In this document: in pieces, positions 12,112 to 22,968 of the stretch | How the letters are laid out: each line of letters opens with the position of its first letter | How positions within the stretch are numbered: position 1 is the first letter of the stretch | Source: Phyto melanocephala | Taxonomy: Eukaryota; Arthropoda; Insecta; Diptera; Rhinophoridae | Assembly (NCBI GenBank): GCA_941918925.1 | Contig: OW799236.1 | Coordinates: 66,612,685 to 66,676,684, forward strand | Length of the DNA: 64,000 nucleotides | Direction of reading: 5' to 3' | Translations under genes and position numbers: made by a program | The notes under the pieces: generated by a model | Told to the model about the DNA's origin: nothing | Database searches by the model: none | What the model saw: the letters and a program-made list of their open reading frames with translations, nothing else

Positions 12112-12480
12112 ACAAGTAAGAGCGCTATATTCGGCCATGCCGAATCTTATATACCCTTCACAACGTGTAGTCATGCAATAACAGTAGTTTGTATCACCAT
12201 TCCACTATAGCCGAAATCACGATTTTAGCGGCACAAAATATTTCCCGACAAGCTAGCTTAAACAAATTTTGTGTGTAGGCTTCTAACGAAAAAAAAATTG
12301 ATTTGAAAAAAAAAATGGGCGCGCCACGCCCCCTTTTCCCAAAAAAATGAAAAATAGTACTTCCTGGCAAGGTACCGTCACCAAAATCGATGTACAGACT
12401 TCTACTGACAAAAAAAAACTTGAGAAAAAATGGGCGGCCCACGCCCGCTATTAAAAAATTTTTAATGCTACCAAGAAATT
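12112..12480 (-). mobile_element. short DINE-like repeat (third family)
   Basis: Starts with the shared 3' end: AACAAGTAAGAGCGC, the hairpin ATTCGGCCATGCCGAAT, then ATATACCCTTCACAACG. The body differs from families A and B and holds two GGGCG...CACGCCC boxes. The right boundary is not clear and the next family A copy starts at 12556. Positions 12205-12233 (GCCGAAATCACGATTTTAGCGGC) reappear in inverse orientation at 18142-18168. Confidence 0.65.
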
Positions 12481-12555
12481 CATTTATTTTTTAGTTCACA
12501 AATTTATAATTTTCAAGAAGTTGTGTAAATGTATATATATTATTAATCTAAAAAT

Positions 12556-14514
12556 AACAAGTAAGATCACTATATTCGGCTGTGCCGAATCTTTTATACC
12601 CACCACCAATTTTGTGTACATTTAAAGCACAATATTTATTATTTTGTTCAGCATTATGGAATAATCTCTTTGTAATAAAATATGTATCACTTTCTTTGCA
12701 TAGGGTGGTTAAATTTTAAGGGCCCATGTTGAAGGTGAACTACACCTAGTCTTTAAATTTGTTTTCTGCATTTCACTTGACATTTCTCAATCTAAAACTT
12801 ACTCAATTTGATCCGTGGAAAGATACGCAAATGAGCACCGCTTTAAAGTTATTCAGGTTTTTTATAAAAATGGGCGTTCAAATCAAAATGCATTTTGTGC
12901 ACTTCGTAGTTCTTTTGATCAACATAATCATTCAAATTTGTCCACAATCGGGAGAATTGTAACAAATATTTAAATTTCTGCAAAACAGGTCTGTAAAAAA
13001 TGTTAGAAAATCTGTGAATGCCTTTTTATTGCGTTGAATGGGAACCACTGAGGGTTTCTGCAATAGTGTGGTAAAAGAGCAGTCAACCTCGACTCATCAT
13101 CATGCCCAACAATTGAGCATAAACATTGTCATTGAAAATTTGGACCATCAGATAGAGGAGTGCTGCCAAGGATGGGGGGGGGTCATTTGGCCAATATTTT
13201 GTTAAATACATAATTGAACCATACAAATGTTATAATTACAAAAAGAAATAATAATAATATCCTAAATAATTTGTGTTTTATTTAAATTCAACATCGGTCC
13301 TTAAAATTTAACCACCCTTTATAACTTCGATATGCTACTAAAATGCTTTTGTAAATGTAGTCTTTTAGTAAAAGTGGGCGTTAAAGTAGGAGTGTCAATA
13401 AAGTTTCTGCTCCCAAAAACTCTGTCAATAGAGAACTTACATGAATTTAAGATAAACCGTTATATAGGAGGTAGGCGTTAAAGTGGGCGTGTCACCTTAA
13501 CTTTTTGGCATAACAATTACATTGATTAGAAGGATATACGTAGCAAATTTGATCATCATACCTCTAATTTTGGGGGTTTTATGAGCTTTTATATTTCATT
13601 AACGGTAGATAACGTGAAAAGTGGGCGTTATAGTAAGCGTGTCAAAATTGTTTTTGCGAAGGAGTACAACTTAGATGTTTCAATATAGCCCTGTATTATT
13701 CCAAACTCTTTATTAATAGAGAAAGAGTAGATAACGTGAAAAGTGGGCGTTATAGTAGGCGTGTCAAAGTTGTTTTTGCGAAGGAGTACAACTTAGATGT
13801 TTCAATATAGCCCTATTATTATTCCAAAATCTTTATTAATAGAGAAATTATATGAATTTTAGGTAAAACGTTATATGGGAGGTGGGCGTAAAAGTGGGCG
13901 TGGCACATTGATTTTCCGTTACAAAAAAGGCACTCACCAAAAAGCAGAGTGTGCAAAATTTCATAGTCGTACATCCAAGATTGTTGCTTTTATGACGTTT
14001 TTGTTTTTAAATATACCGAAAAATACACTGTGCGGTATAAATTTTCGTACATTGTGATTGATAACTCCTCTCCTAATACATAGATTTAAACAATTTTCGG
14101 AGGAAAATATTGTTTTTACTCAGGAAATATATATTCGAAGTTTCATGAGTCTACGTTGATGCGTTTGGACACAATTCCATTTTATTCGATGTTCGAAGGA
14201 CACGGTTTTTTCGACCTACTCTTGCTTTTCGAGCTATAACTCTCTTCCTAATATTCCGATTTAGCCCATTTTCAATACCAAACAAACCTTGTCTATAAGA
14301 AAGATTCTGGCAAAATTTGAGCCCCCTAGCTTTTTCGGTGCGACCTCTATCGTGCTTTCAACAGACGGACGGACATAGCTAGATCGTCATCAAATCAAAC
14401 CCTGATTCAGAATATATATACTTTATGGGGTCTAAAATGGATATTTCGATGTGTTACAAACGGAATGACAAAATGAATATACCCCCACCATTTTTTTGGT
14501 GGCGGGTATAAAAA
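12556..14514 (-). mobile_element. DINE-1/Helentron-like repeat, family A, copy 3 (full length)
   Basis: Hairpin end on the left near 12575 and GGTGGCGGGTATAAAA on the right. The module count differs from copy 2, with an internal repeat of the AACGTGAAAAGTGGGCG block at 13612 and 13733. The right edge abuts the Transib-like relic. Confidence 0.88.
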
Positions 14515-14552
14515 ATTAATGAATACATATTCTCAAAAGATAAAGGGCTTAA

Positions 14553-16620
14553 TTAATCATGGTCTGTTTCTTCTTTTTCATCCGCTTCTAATTCCAATGA
14601 ATAATTATTTAACGAATTTAAGCTAACATCTGAATTAGAACTATAATTGCAGCTGGAGGCTTCTTGAGATGTTGAAGGTAATAACAGTTCTGGTGGTAAT
14701 TCGGGCATTTTAAAAAGGTCAATGACTTCTCGAGGAAACGGAAGTTTTTTTTGATATATTTATACGTTCTTGCACACATAAACTAGAAATATATGGGTCA
14801 GAGCTATCCATGGCTCTCTGATACATGCCGAGAATATTGTGCACTCTTGAATCCTTTCGAGCGTGACCAGTTCATAATATTTGTTTTGCGCCTCAGATGC
14901 ATTTTCTGCAAGACAACTTACGGGTACTACTGAAGCCTCAATTATTTGTGAAGAATGCACTAATATTTTGTGTATTGTGGCAGACATCGAGTACCGTTCG
15001 TAGTTTTGGAAAAATATTTTACTGGTTTTAATGCAATGGGCACGAAACCTTCGAGCATCAATTTCAAATTCAGAGGAGAGAACAATTAAGATTATGTGCA
15101 AATGTTTCAAAAAATCTATATTTATACCAATAATAGATGTGTTGCCATCGTTCGTGTTGCCGCTGCCATTTGCTTTCGGTTAATATACATGAAGACCCAT
15201 TTGAAGCAAAAACTCTTTTTGAATTTTTTGTTTCTTTTCTGCCAGGATTCTCTTCTCTTCTGTTTCACAAACTTGCCATTTTTTCAAATCTAGCTTGTAT
15301 GAAAGTTTTAAAACAAACTCGAAACTACGAATCCACGCATGCAGAGGGCTTGTTCCATATTTCAATACGTCGTCCTTTGCTTCAAAATTAGGAGAATCAA
15401 AGTTTCTAATAGTTCGAAATTGCTTCGGACTTGCATGACAGATCGGGCATTACTGTGAACTTTTAGTTTCTGTCAACACATTTAAGAATTTTCCATCTAT
15501 TAATGCCATATATAAATTATATTTTACTTTAATTTTTTTCCCATTACTAAGTCTGTATTGTAGTGGTTCCAACTTCTTAATCTGTTCATTTATGTTGTGG
15601 TTTTCAGTTAAAATGTGTTCTTTTGTTTCTTTAACAAACTCCACTTTTAAAGGCCTACAAAAGCGTACTGACTGAGGTGTACGGTTTACCCAAATATTAT
15701 CACATGCTGATGAAATTATTTTTATTGGAATGACTGATGTCACAAAAGAGACTGATCGAAGCTTTCCAAAGTATTTTCGACAAATTTTTGTTTAAACAAG
15801 CTGTGACCGGTAGAACCATCAAACCCTTAGCTCAAAATTGGGATCAATTCTTCAAGATCCATTCCACATAATACTTCATCTTGATATGCAAGAATTCTTT
15901 TAGCTGTGTGGTCTACCAAATTTTGCAACGAAACTTCGCCTGAGCTTTCATTTGCTTTGATTTTATCCGGTCTACATTTTAATTTGCTTTTATAAACTTC
16001 ATCATAAGTCGGATAAATACTACTATTGTGTTTAATGTTTAATTGACGCATATTTAAGTACTGCTTTTTAGTTAAACCGTTTTCTAACAAAAACAGTAGA
16101 GCTTCATCAGGTGATACTAGCGTAACTTCTTTATGGCTAGTATTAAGAACTTCTCGAATTTTTGATGGCCGATTTGGAGATTAAGCAACTTGTTGTAGGA
16201 CAAATTTCAAATCCTTTGCCTGGGACTTTTTGGTAGATATAGAGGCTGCGTGAAGTAATAATTGCGCATTTTCTCCTTGCTGGAAAGCTAATCTCCTTTT
16301 ATATCTTTCGCCGCTATCCTCATAACCCTTTTTTGGTCGCCCGATAGCATTAATCTTTTTCGGTATAACAAAAATTGTTTCTCGACTTAACCATTCCTCA
16401 TTATATTTTTTAAATGCTTTCTCATTTCTGGATTGTTTTTCCCATTTAAGTTTGATAAAATTAGATAAGTTACGAGCTTTAGTACATATTAATTTACTTA
16501 ATTCACTGTCAATTTCGTGTGGAATCTTTCCTTTTATGTAATTCGAAACATCCCTGTTGTTTCTCAACCAAAACTCAAATATTTCAGAATTCTTTAATCT
16601 AAGTGTTTCTAAAAAATTCG
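14553..16620 (-). pseudogene. Transib/RAG1-like transposase pseudogene
   Basis: Read on the minus strand from about 16620 to a stop at 14553-14555, in at least five pieces. Recognisable in order: GRPKKGYEDSGERYKRR; LVDHTAKRILAYQDEV; GFDGSTG (Asp codon 15818-15820); VTSVIPIKIIS; RFCRPLKVEFVKET; LIDGKFLN (Asp codon 15495-15497); CPIC shortly after it; SPLHAWIRSFEFVLKLSYK; NTNDGNT; HKILVHSSQIIEAS; ASEAQNKYY (Glu codon 14892-14894). These match the Transib transposase core, the family related to vertebrate RAG1, which cuts and joins DNA through a DDE site and also has a CxxC pair after the second Asp. The nominal Asp-Asp spacing is about 108 codons, as in RAG1. Stops and frameshifts (for example just before GFDGS and before CPIC) show it is dead. 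I could not define its terminal inverted repeats. The family assignment rests on motif recall, not on a search. Confidence 0.75.
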
Positions 16621-17070
16621 TTCGTTAACACTTAAATGCATACACTTTTAACATGACATAAAACTTGTGTTTTCTACCAACAATCACGTGTATATAGTTC
16701 CAATGACACTTCATAACATTTTTAGTTTTACTCCACGAAAAACGACAAAACTCTTTAGAATTTCACAAAAATATACACACAAAATAACCACCAAAATATA
16801 AAAGATTTAGCAAACTATATTTGTATGTAGTAAAAATACTCACCTCGGCTATTACAACTCATATTTAAAAGGTTTTTTTTATAATAATATATTATTAAAA
16901 AAAAACAGTTTTTAATTTTGTAAAAAATTTTTCTTCTTCCCTTGTGTTAACTCTTTCAGCCACGGTTTTACATATATAACTTAAAAAATAAAACAGTTGT
17001 AGTGCTAGTTTAATTAAGGCTTATTTATTATAAAAAATAAGAAAAAATAGAATTAGGTCTTCAGTATTTT

Positions 17071-17646
17071 GCGTAATAGGGTGGTTAGTAAAGTAACCAC
17101 AGTGGCAGTTGGCATAAAAAAATTAACAAGAAAAGTTAAGTATTTTTAGTCAAATAGTATAAAAAAAATTCGTTTTTGTGAAAATCTAAGCAAAATTACG
17201 GCATTTGATCACGATCGAAATTGTTCTCGTAAGATCGAGTTCGGTGTGCTTTAGATATAGAGATTCTAATAAGAATCTTCAAATTTCGATCACGTTCGAA
17301 TATCATAATTTTCCCCCTGAAAAACAGGTTTTATTTTTGCGAATGCAAATAGAAAGTTTACATGTTCTGCATTACCATATAGAACGCACTGGATTTTTTT
17401 TAGTGCTGCATCTTGCACATTTTCGTAAAAAGGATCGCTCTGCTGTTTATAATTATCTTTATTGTCAGAATCAAGATTGCAGATACTTTCCCCATTAGAA
17501 GATATATCTTCAAACAAAATATTTTCGATATCACTTTCATTGAGTACTCGCGACAACCTTACAATATAAAAAAAACTATGTAGAAGAACTCATTATATAA
17601 AACCTAATATAGTCACAGTGGTTAGTATTATAACCACCATATTACT
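17071..17646. mobile_element. small TIR element, possibly piggyBac-like
   Basis: The left edge GTAATAGGGTGGTTA...TAACCACAGTGG and the right edge, inverted, GTAATATGGTGGTTA...TAACCACTGTG match at about 26 of 33 positions. Each edge is itself a small palindrome (GTGGTTA/TAACCAC). The element is about 575 bp. I could not settle a target duplication, so the class is open. Confidence 0.45.
17290..17556 (-). CDS. small ORF resembling a transposase N-terminus
   Basis: An 88-residue frame starting MSRVLNESDIENILFEDIS, acidic and serine/asparagine-rich. Acidic starts with an (D/E)IE-IL pattern are common at piggyBac transposase N-termini, which suggests this small element kept the first exon or so of a lost transposase. 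There is no catalytic domain. The frame may also be a chance ORF in AT-rich DNA. Confidence 0.35.
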   Translation of the reverse strand: MSRVLNESDIENILFEDISSNGESICNLDSDNKDNYKQQSDPFYENVQDAALKKIQCVLYGNAEHVNFLFAFAKIKPVFQGENYDIRT

Positions 17647-18174
17647 TACGTCATTTATCGACAAATACACTATATAAAATATTGATGTTATTACAAACCA
17701 ACAAAACAAGTACTAGATAATAAATTAACACTAAACTTGCTAAGTAATAAACACTCTAAGCATTTTTATTGAACTAGAGAAAGTCCCGATACAAAAACAA
17801 TGGATTGCCAATTTTTTAAATAAATATACCAAAGTAACCAGCGCACCCTAATGCAAAAATTTTTTACCAAACGATAAAAGATCACTTTAAAAAACGTAAC
17901 TATTTAAGACTTTTCCAATAGATAGTGCCAAAGCATGTTTTAAAATGTCCGAAATAAGTGGCTAGAAAACTGACCACCAAACCAAACAGTTAACGCGTGC
18001 CAAAAAATTTGTAAACATTAACAGGTGTTTGCACATTAAAAGGGTTGCCAGCAGTAATTTTTTTTTTGGCTTTTTCTTATCAATATGTTGGGTATTTAAC
18101 ACCATAAAAAAATTGTAAAAACTTAAAGCTGAAAATTTACTTTTTGCCGCTAAAATCGCGATTTCGGCCATAGT
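17647..18174. other. spacer without a supported gene
   Basis: AT-rich and non-coding. The right end (18142-18168) is an inverted match to part of the short DINE-like repeat at 12205-12233. Confidence 0.5.
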
Positions 18175-18824
18175 GCATTACCTATATGAAATACGTACAT
18201 ACATATAAAAAACATACATATATAAAAACATCCCATTGTAAAATTATAAATTTACGTATGTATGTTAAAAAAAATAAAAAAAAATAAAAAAAAAATTAAA
18301 AAAAAAAATTTAAAAAAAATATAAATAATATATTAAATAAAAACCAAACAAAAAAAAATTTAAAAAAAAATTAAAAAAAATATATATAAAAAAACAAAAA
18401 AAAAACCAAAAAAGCTCAGCTGGGATTCGATGCCACGTTTTCTCTAACCAGTATACACGTTTTTATGTATGTATGTTGTTGTTGTAATGTTGTTTTTGTG
18501 AAAAAAAAATCGAGGTGGTCGTGGGTTTTTGCTCATATCTCAGTTGTTTATGAACCGATGTCTCTGATTTTCAATAGAATATTTCTAGAATATTTCTGAT
18601 GTTTTAATACCTCACCCGGGTCCATGTGATATCGGGGGGCTTCAAAAAGTTGATTTCAACATACACACGGACAGACGGACAGACTGACAGAGCTTAATCG
18701 ACTCCCCTATTCATAAGCTTTCAGCAAATATATACTTTATGGGGTCGGAAATGAAAATTGTAGAAATTTCACACGGAATGACAAACCTATATATCCCCTT
18801 TTTCACTGTGTGAAGGGTATAATA
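18175..18824 (-). mobile_element. DINE-like repeat, family B (3' hairpin lost)
   Basis: Runs from ATGAAATACGTACATACAT through a long A-rich core and CAGCTGGGATTCGATGCC to the 5' edge TTTTTCACTGTGTGAAGGGTATAAT. The hairpin end expected on the left is missing. A GACGGACAGAC block lies at about 18667-18685. Confidence 0.75.
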
Positions 18825-19724
18825 ATAAACAAGTAAGAGCACTATATTCGGCTGTGCCGAATCTTTTATACCCACCACCAATTTTGTGTACATTTAAAGC
18901 ACAATATTTATTATTTTGTTAATCATTATGGAATAATCTCTTTATAATAAAATATGTATCACTTTCTTTGTAGAGGGTGGTTAAATTTTAAGGGCCCAAG
19001 TTGAAGGTGAACTACACCTAGTCTTTAAGTTTTTTTTCTGCATTTTACTTGACATTTCTCAATCTCAAACTTACTCATTTTGATCCGTGGAAAGATACGC
19101 AAATGAGCAACGCTTTAAAGTTATTCAGGTTTTTTATAAAAATGGGCGTTCAAATCAAAATGCATTTTGTGCACTTCGTAATTCTTTTGATCAACATAAT
19201 CGTTCAAATTCGTCCACAATCGGGAGAATTGTAAAAGATATTTAAATTTCTGCAAAACAGGTCTGTATAAAATGTTAGAAAATCTGTGAATGCCTTCTTA
19301 GTTCGTTGAATGGGAACTATTGCTGTTTTTTGCGATAGTGTGGCAAAAGAGCAGTCAACCTCGACTCATCATCATGCCCAATAATTGAGCATCAACATTG
19401 TCATTGAAAATTTCGACCATCAGATAGAGGAGTGGCGCCAAGGATGGGGGGGCCATTTGGCCGATATTTTGTTAAATACATAATTGAACCATACAAATAT
19501 TATCATTATAAAAAGAAATAATAATATCTTAAATAATTTGTGTTTTATTTAAATACAACATCGGTCCTTAAATGAAATAAAATTCAATGAAAGTGTGTTA
19601 AAGTAGCTGTGTCAATAAAGTTTCTACTAATAAATACAACTTAAATATTTCAATATAGCCCTTTATTTTCCCAAAAACTTTGTCAATAGAGAAATTACAT
19701 GAATTTAAGGTAAGCCGTTGTATG

Positions 19725-20876
19725 GGAGGTAGGCGTTAAAGTGGCCGTGTCACCTAAACTTTTTGGCACAACAATAATATTGATTAGAAGGATATACACA
19801 GCAAATTTGATCATCATACCTCTAATTCTGGCGGTTTTATGAGCTTTTAAATTTCATTAACGGTAGATTACGTGAAAAGTGGGCGTTATAGTAGGCGTGT
19901 CAAAGTTGTTTTGGCGAATGAGTACAACTTAGGTGTTTCAATATAGCCCTTTATTAATCCAAAATCATTATTAATAGAGAAATTAGAGGAATTTTGAGTA
20001 AAACGTTATATGGGAGGTGGGCGTAAAAGTGGGCGTGGCAACTCAATTTTCTAGCACAGTAATGACATTGCCTAGGGGGATATACGCAGCAAATTTTATC
20101 ATAATACCTCTTATTTTGGTGGTTTTATGAGCTTTTAAATTTCATTAACGGTATATAACGTGAAAAGTGGGCGTTATAGTAGGCGTGTCAAAGCTATTTT
20201 TGCGAATGAGTACAACTTAGGTGTTTCAATATAGTCCTTTATTATTCCAAAATCTTTATTAATAGAGGAATTATATGAATTTTAAGTAAAACGTTATATG
20301 GGAGGTGGGCGTAAAAGTGGGCGTGGCGCCCTAATTTTCCGGCGCAGTAATGACATTGCCTAAAAGGATATACGTAGCGAGTTTGATCATCATACCTCTA
20401 ATTTTGGCGGTTTTATGAGCTTTTAAATTTCATTAACGGTATATAACGTGAAAAGTGGGCGTTATAGTGGGCGTGTCAAAGTTGTATTTTCGAATGAGTA
20501 CAACTGAGATGTTTCAATATAGCCCTTTATTATTCCAAAATCTACATAAATTGAGAAATTATATGAATTTTGGGTAAAACGTAATATGGGAGGTGGGCGT
20601 AAAAGTGGGCGTGGCACATTGATTTTCCGTTACAAAAAAGCGTCTCACCAATAAATAAAGTGTGCAAAATTTCAGAGTCGTACATCCAATTTTGTTGCTT
20701 TTATGACGTTTTTGTTTTTAAATATACCGAAAAATACACTGTGCGGTATAAATTTTCGTACATTTTGATCGATAACTCCTCTCCTAATGCATAGATTTAG
20801 ACAATTTTCGGGGAAAAATAGTGCTTTTTTTTCAGGAAATATATATTCGAAGTTTCATGAGTCTACGTTAATGCGT
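19725..20876 (-). repeat. 288-bp tandem modules inside the family A copy
   Basis: GGAGGT[A/G]GGCGT recurs at 19725, 20013, 20301 and 20589, exactly 288 bp apart. Each unit repeats GTGGGCGT, ATCATACCTCT, ATTAACGGTA and the AACTTAGGTGTTTCAATATAG-like block. This is the central tandem repeat zone known from DINE-1-type elements. Confidence 0.9.
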
Positions 20877-21071
20877 TTGGACACAATTCCATTTTATTCG
20901 ATGTTTGAAGGACACGGTTTTTTCGACCTACTCTTGCTTTTCGAGCTATAACTCTCTTCCTAATATTCCGATTTAGCCCATTTTCAATACCAAACAAACC
21001 TTGTCTATAAGAAAGATTCTGGCAAAATTTGAGCCCCCTAGCTTTTTCGGTGCGACCTCTATCGTGCTTTC

Positions 21072-21141
21072 AACAGACGGACAGACGGACAGACGGACAG
21101 ACGGACAGACGGACAGACGGACAGACGGACAGACGGACGGA
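21072..21141 (+). repeat. GACGGACA microsatellite-like array
   Basis: About eight copies of the 8-mer ACAGACGG. Other family A copies hold one to three units at the same place. Confidence 0.93.
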
Positions 21142-21486
21142 CATAGCTAGATCGTCATAAAATCAAACCCTGATTCAGAATATATATACTTTATGGGGTC
21201 TAAAATGGATATTTCGATGTGTTACAAACGGAATGACAAAATGAATATACCCCCACCATTTTTTTGGTGGCGGGTATAAAAAATTTATAGGCGGGACAAC
21301 AAAAATTATTTTTGTCAACAAAATTAAATTTAAAATATATAAAAAAACAAAAAATTCAAACGCATATAAGACATACACATTATGAAATATTCGTTGCAAA
21401 AGCTTTGGTAGAATAAGCATATAACACAATCTAACAAATATATACTTTTATAAGATGGGGTAAAGGAGAAAAATGCTATAAAAAAA

Positions 21487-21880
21487 GTGTAGCTTCGGCT
21501 GTGTGGCACGTAGCGCCGTCCTGTTGAAACCAAATGTTGCCAATATCCTCCTCTTCAATTTTTGTGAACAAAAATTTTTTCAACATGGTCCGATAACGAT
21601 CGCGATTGACTGTAACCGTTACTCCTTGCTCATTTTCAAAGAAAAATGGCCCAATTATGCCTCTGGACCAAAATCCGCACCAAACAGTGACTCGTTTTGG
21701 GTGTATCGGCTTTTCAATGTATGCGTGGGGGTTTTCTGTGGCCTAAATGCGACAATTTTGCTTGTTTACATTCCCGCCAAGATCATAATGGGCTTCATCT
21801 GAAAAGATGATTTTTTTGGCCAAATCGGCCAAAGTAATGTCGCAGTATTTCTCAGCGTTGTTCAAGCGTATACACAACCA
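21487..21880 (-). pseudogene. fragment of a DD41D-like mariner transposase
   Basis: Minus-strand remnant of the catalytic core. Pieces read as KKIIFSDEAHYDLGGNVNKQ (first catalytic Asp), IEKPIHPKRVTVWCGFW, IIGPFFFENEQG and IGNIWFQQDGATCHTAE (second Asp). The third Asp and both element ends are missing. It resembles the more complete element at 25867-27162 but is not the same family copy, since the residues around the motifs differ. At least one stop interrupts it after VNKQNCRI. Confidence 0.8.
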
Positions 21881-21899
21881 TATTCGTTCAGCGGAAGGA

Positions 21900-22709
21900 T
21901 AAATCTAATTATCTGTGAAATCAGTGTTACCATTCACGAATTAATCATTAGTTGAAGAAAAACACGTTAGATGGCTGACCTTGTTTTTATTCTTGTTTTT
22001 TTTTGCAACATACCGAAATTACTTTATGTGTATTTAAAAAAAAAAAGTATAAACGAATTGCAACCATTCAACTCTGGTGGCAGGGGTATATTTAGCTTTG
22101 TCATATGTTTGTAGTGGCTATCATATTTATTTTTGACGCTTTGAAGTATATATTTTTGTCTGTCTTTTCGTCTGTCCTGGCTTTGATTGGAATTATTTTT
22201 TTGCCGGCCTTAAATAATACACATGTGCATATGTGGCATTAGATATATTCAAATGAAAATCGCTAAGAAAAATAATAGAAACGACTACTGTATTAAGTCT
22301 TAGGTACAGCAAATTTAAAATATTTACAGTGTTTCATACACCATAAGAAGGCGGATTTCATATTTGTGTAACTCTTTTTAATATGGGCCTCAAACAAAAG
22401 TTCTAGACTAGCAGAATGTATTACATCTTTAAAGAAAATATAAAAATCTAGGATTGCACCTGAGAAAAATACGAACATCCAAACTGGTGGACAAATTGTT
22501 TTTAAACAAAATGGAAGATAACGTCATAACAAAGTTATATTTTTACTATACTTATTTTAATCACAACAATGAAAAATATGTATATTTTAATTTTTATTTG
22601 CATTATTCTTGAGAATTGGCCAAGCCAAATCGTTTACATCTAAAAAAAGCTTTTTTTTCTCTGAGGTTGTTTTTGGAGTTTTCACATACTTACCTTTTGG
22701 TAAAGAATA
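21900..22709. other. spacer without a supported gene
   Basis: AT-rich DNA with no supported gene or element end. Confidence 0.5.
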
Positions 22710-22968
22710 TATATCTGTGGCTTGGAGCTAAAAGGGCCAATGTCACTTTTTTGCTCTTTTGAGATAATCATTGCATTAGATTTGTTTTCTTGCTTTTTTT
22801 TCATAATGGTAAAACAGCTAAAGTCATACTTAACCCATTAAAGCTACAATAAATAAAATGCTGGTCAATGTCACTATGAAAGCAAATATAAAAGTTAAAG
22901 TTCAATTTCAATTTCCTCAATAGTAAATATTTTGACATTGACCCTTTTAGCTCCAAGCCACAGATATA
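22710..22968. mobile_element. 259-bp MITE with 36-bp inverted ends
   Basis: The arms at 22710-22745 and 22933-22968 begin TATATCTGTGGCTTGGAGC and match at 35 of 36 positions. The interior is AT-rich and non-coding. TA at both tips may be the target duplication, which would fit a Tc1/mariner-mobilised MITE. Confidence 0.8.

Larger units (their letters stand above)
18828..21282 (-). mobile_element. DINE-1/Helentron-like repeat, family A, copy 4 (longest array)
   Basis: Full-length copy, 2.45 kb, hairpin on the left and GGTGGCGGGTATAAAA on the right. It is longer than its sisters because of extra body modules and an expanded GACGGACA array (21072-21141). Confidence 0.9.

Noticed and set aside
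21072..21141. Possible CRISPR-like or regulatory array of GACGGACA
   Set aside because: No spacers, 8-bp pure tandem repeat; a known expansion zone of DINE-type elements.
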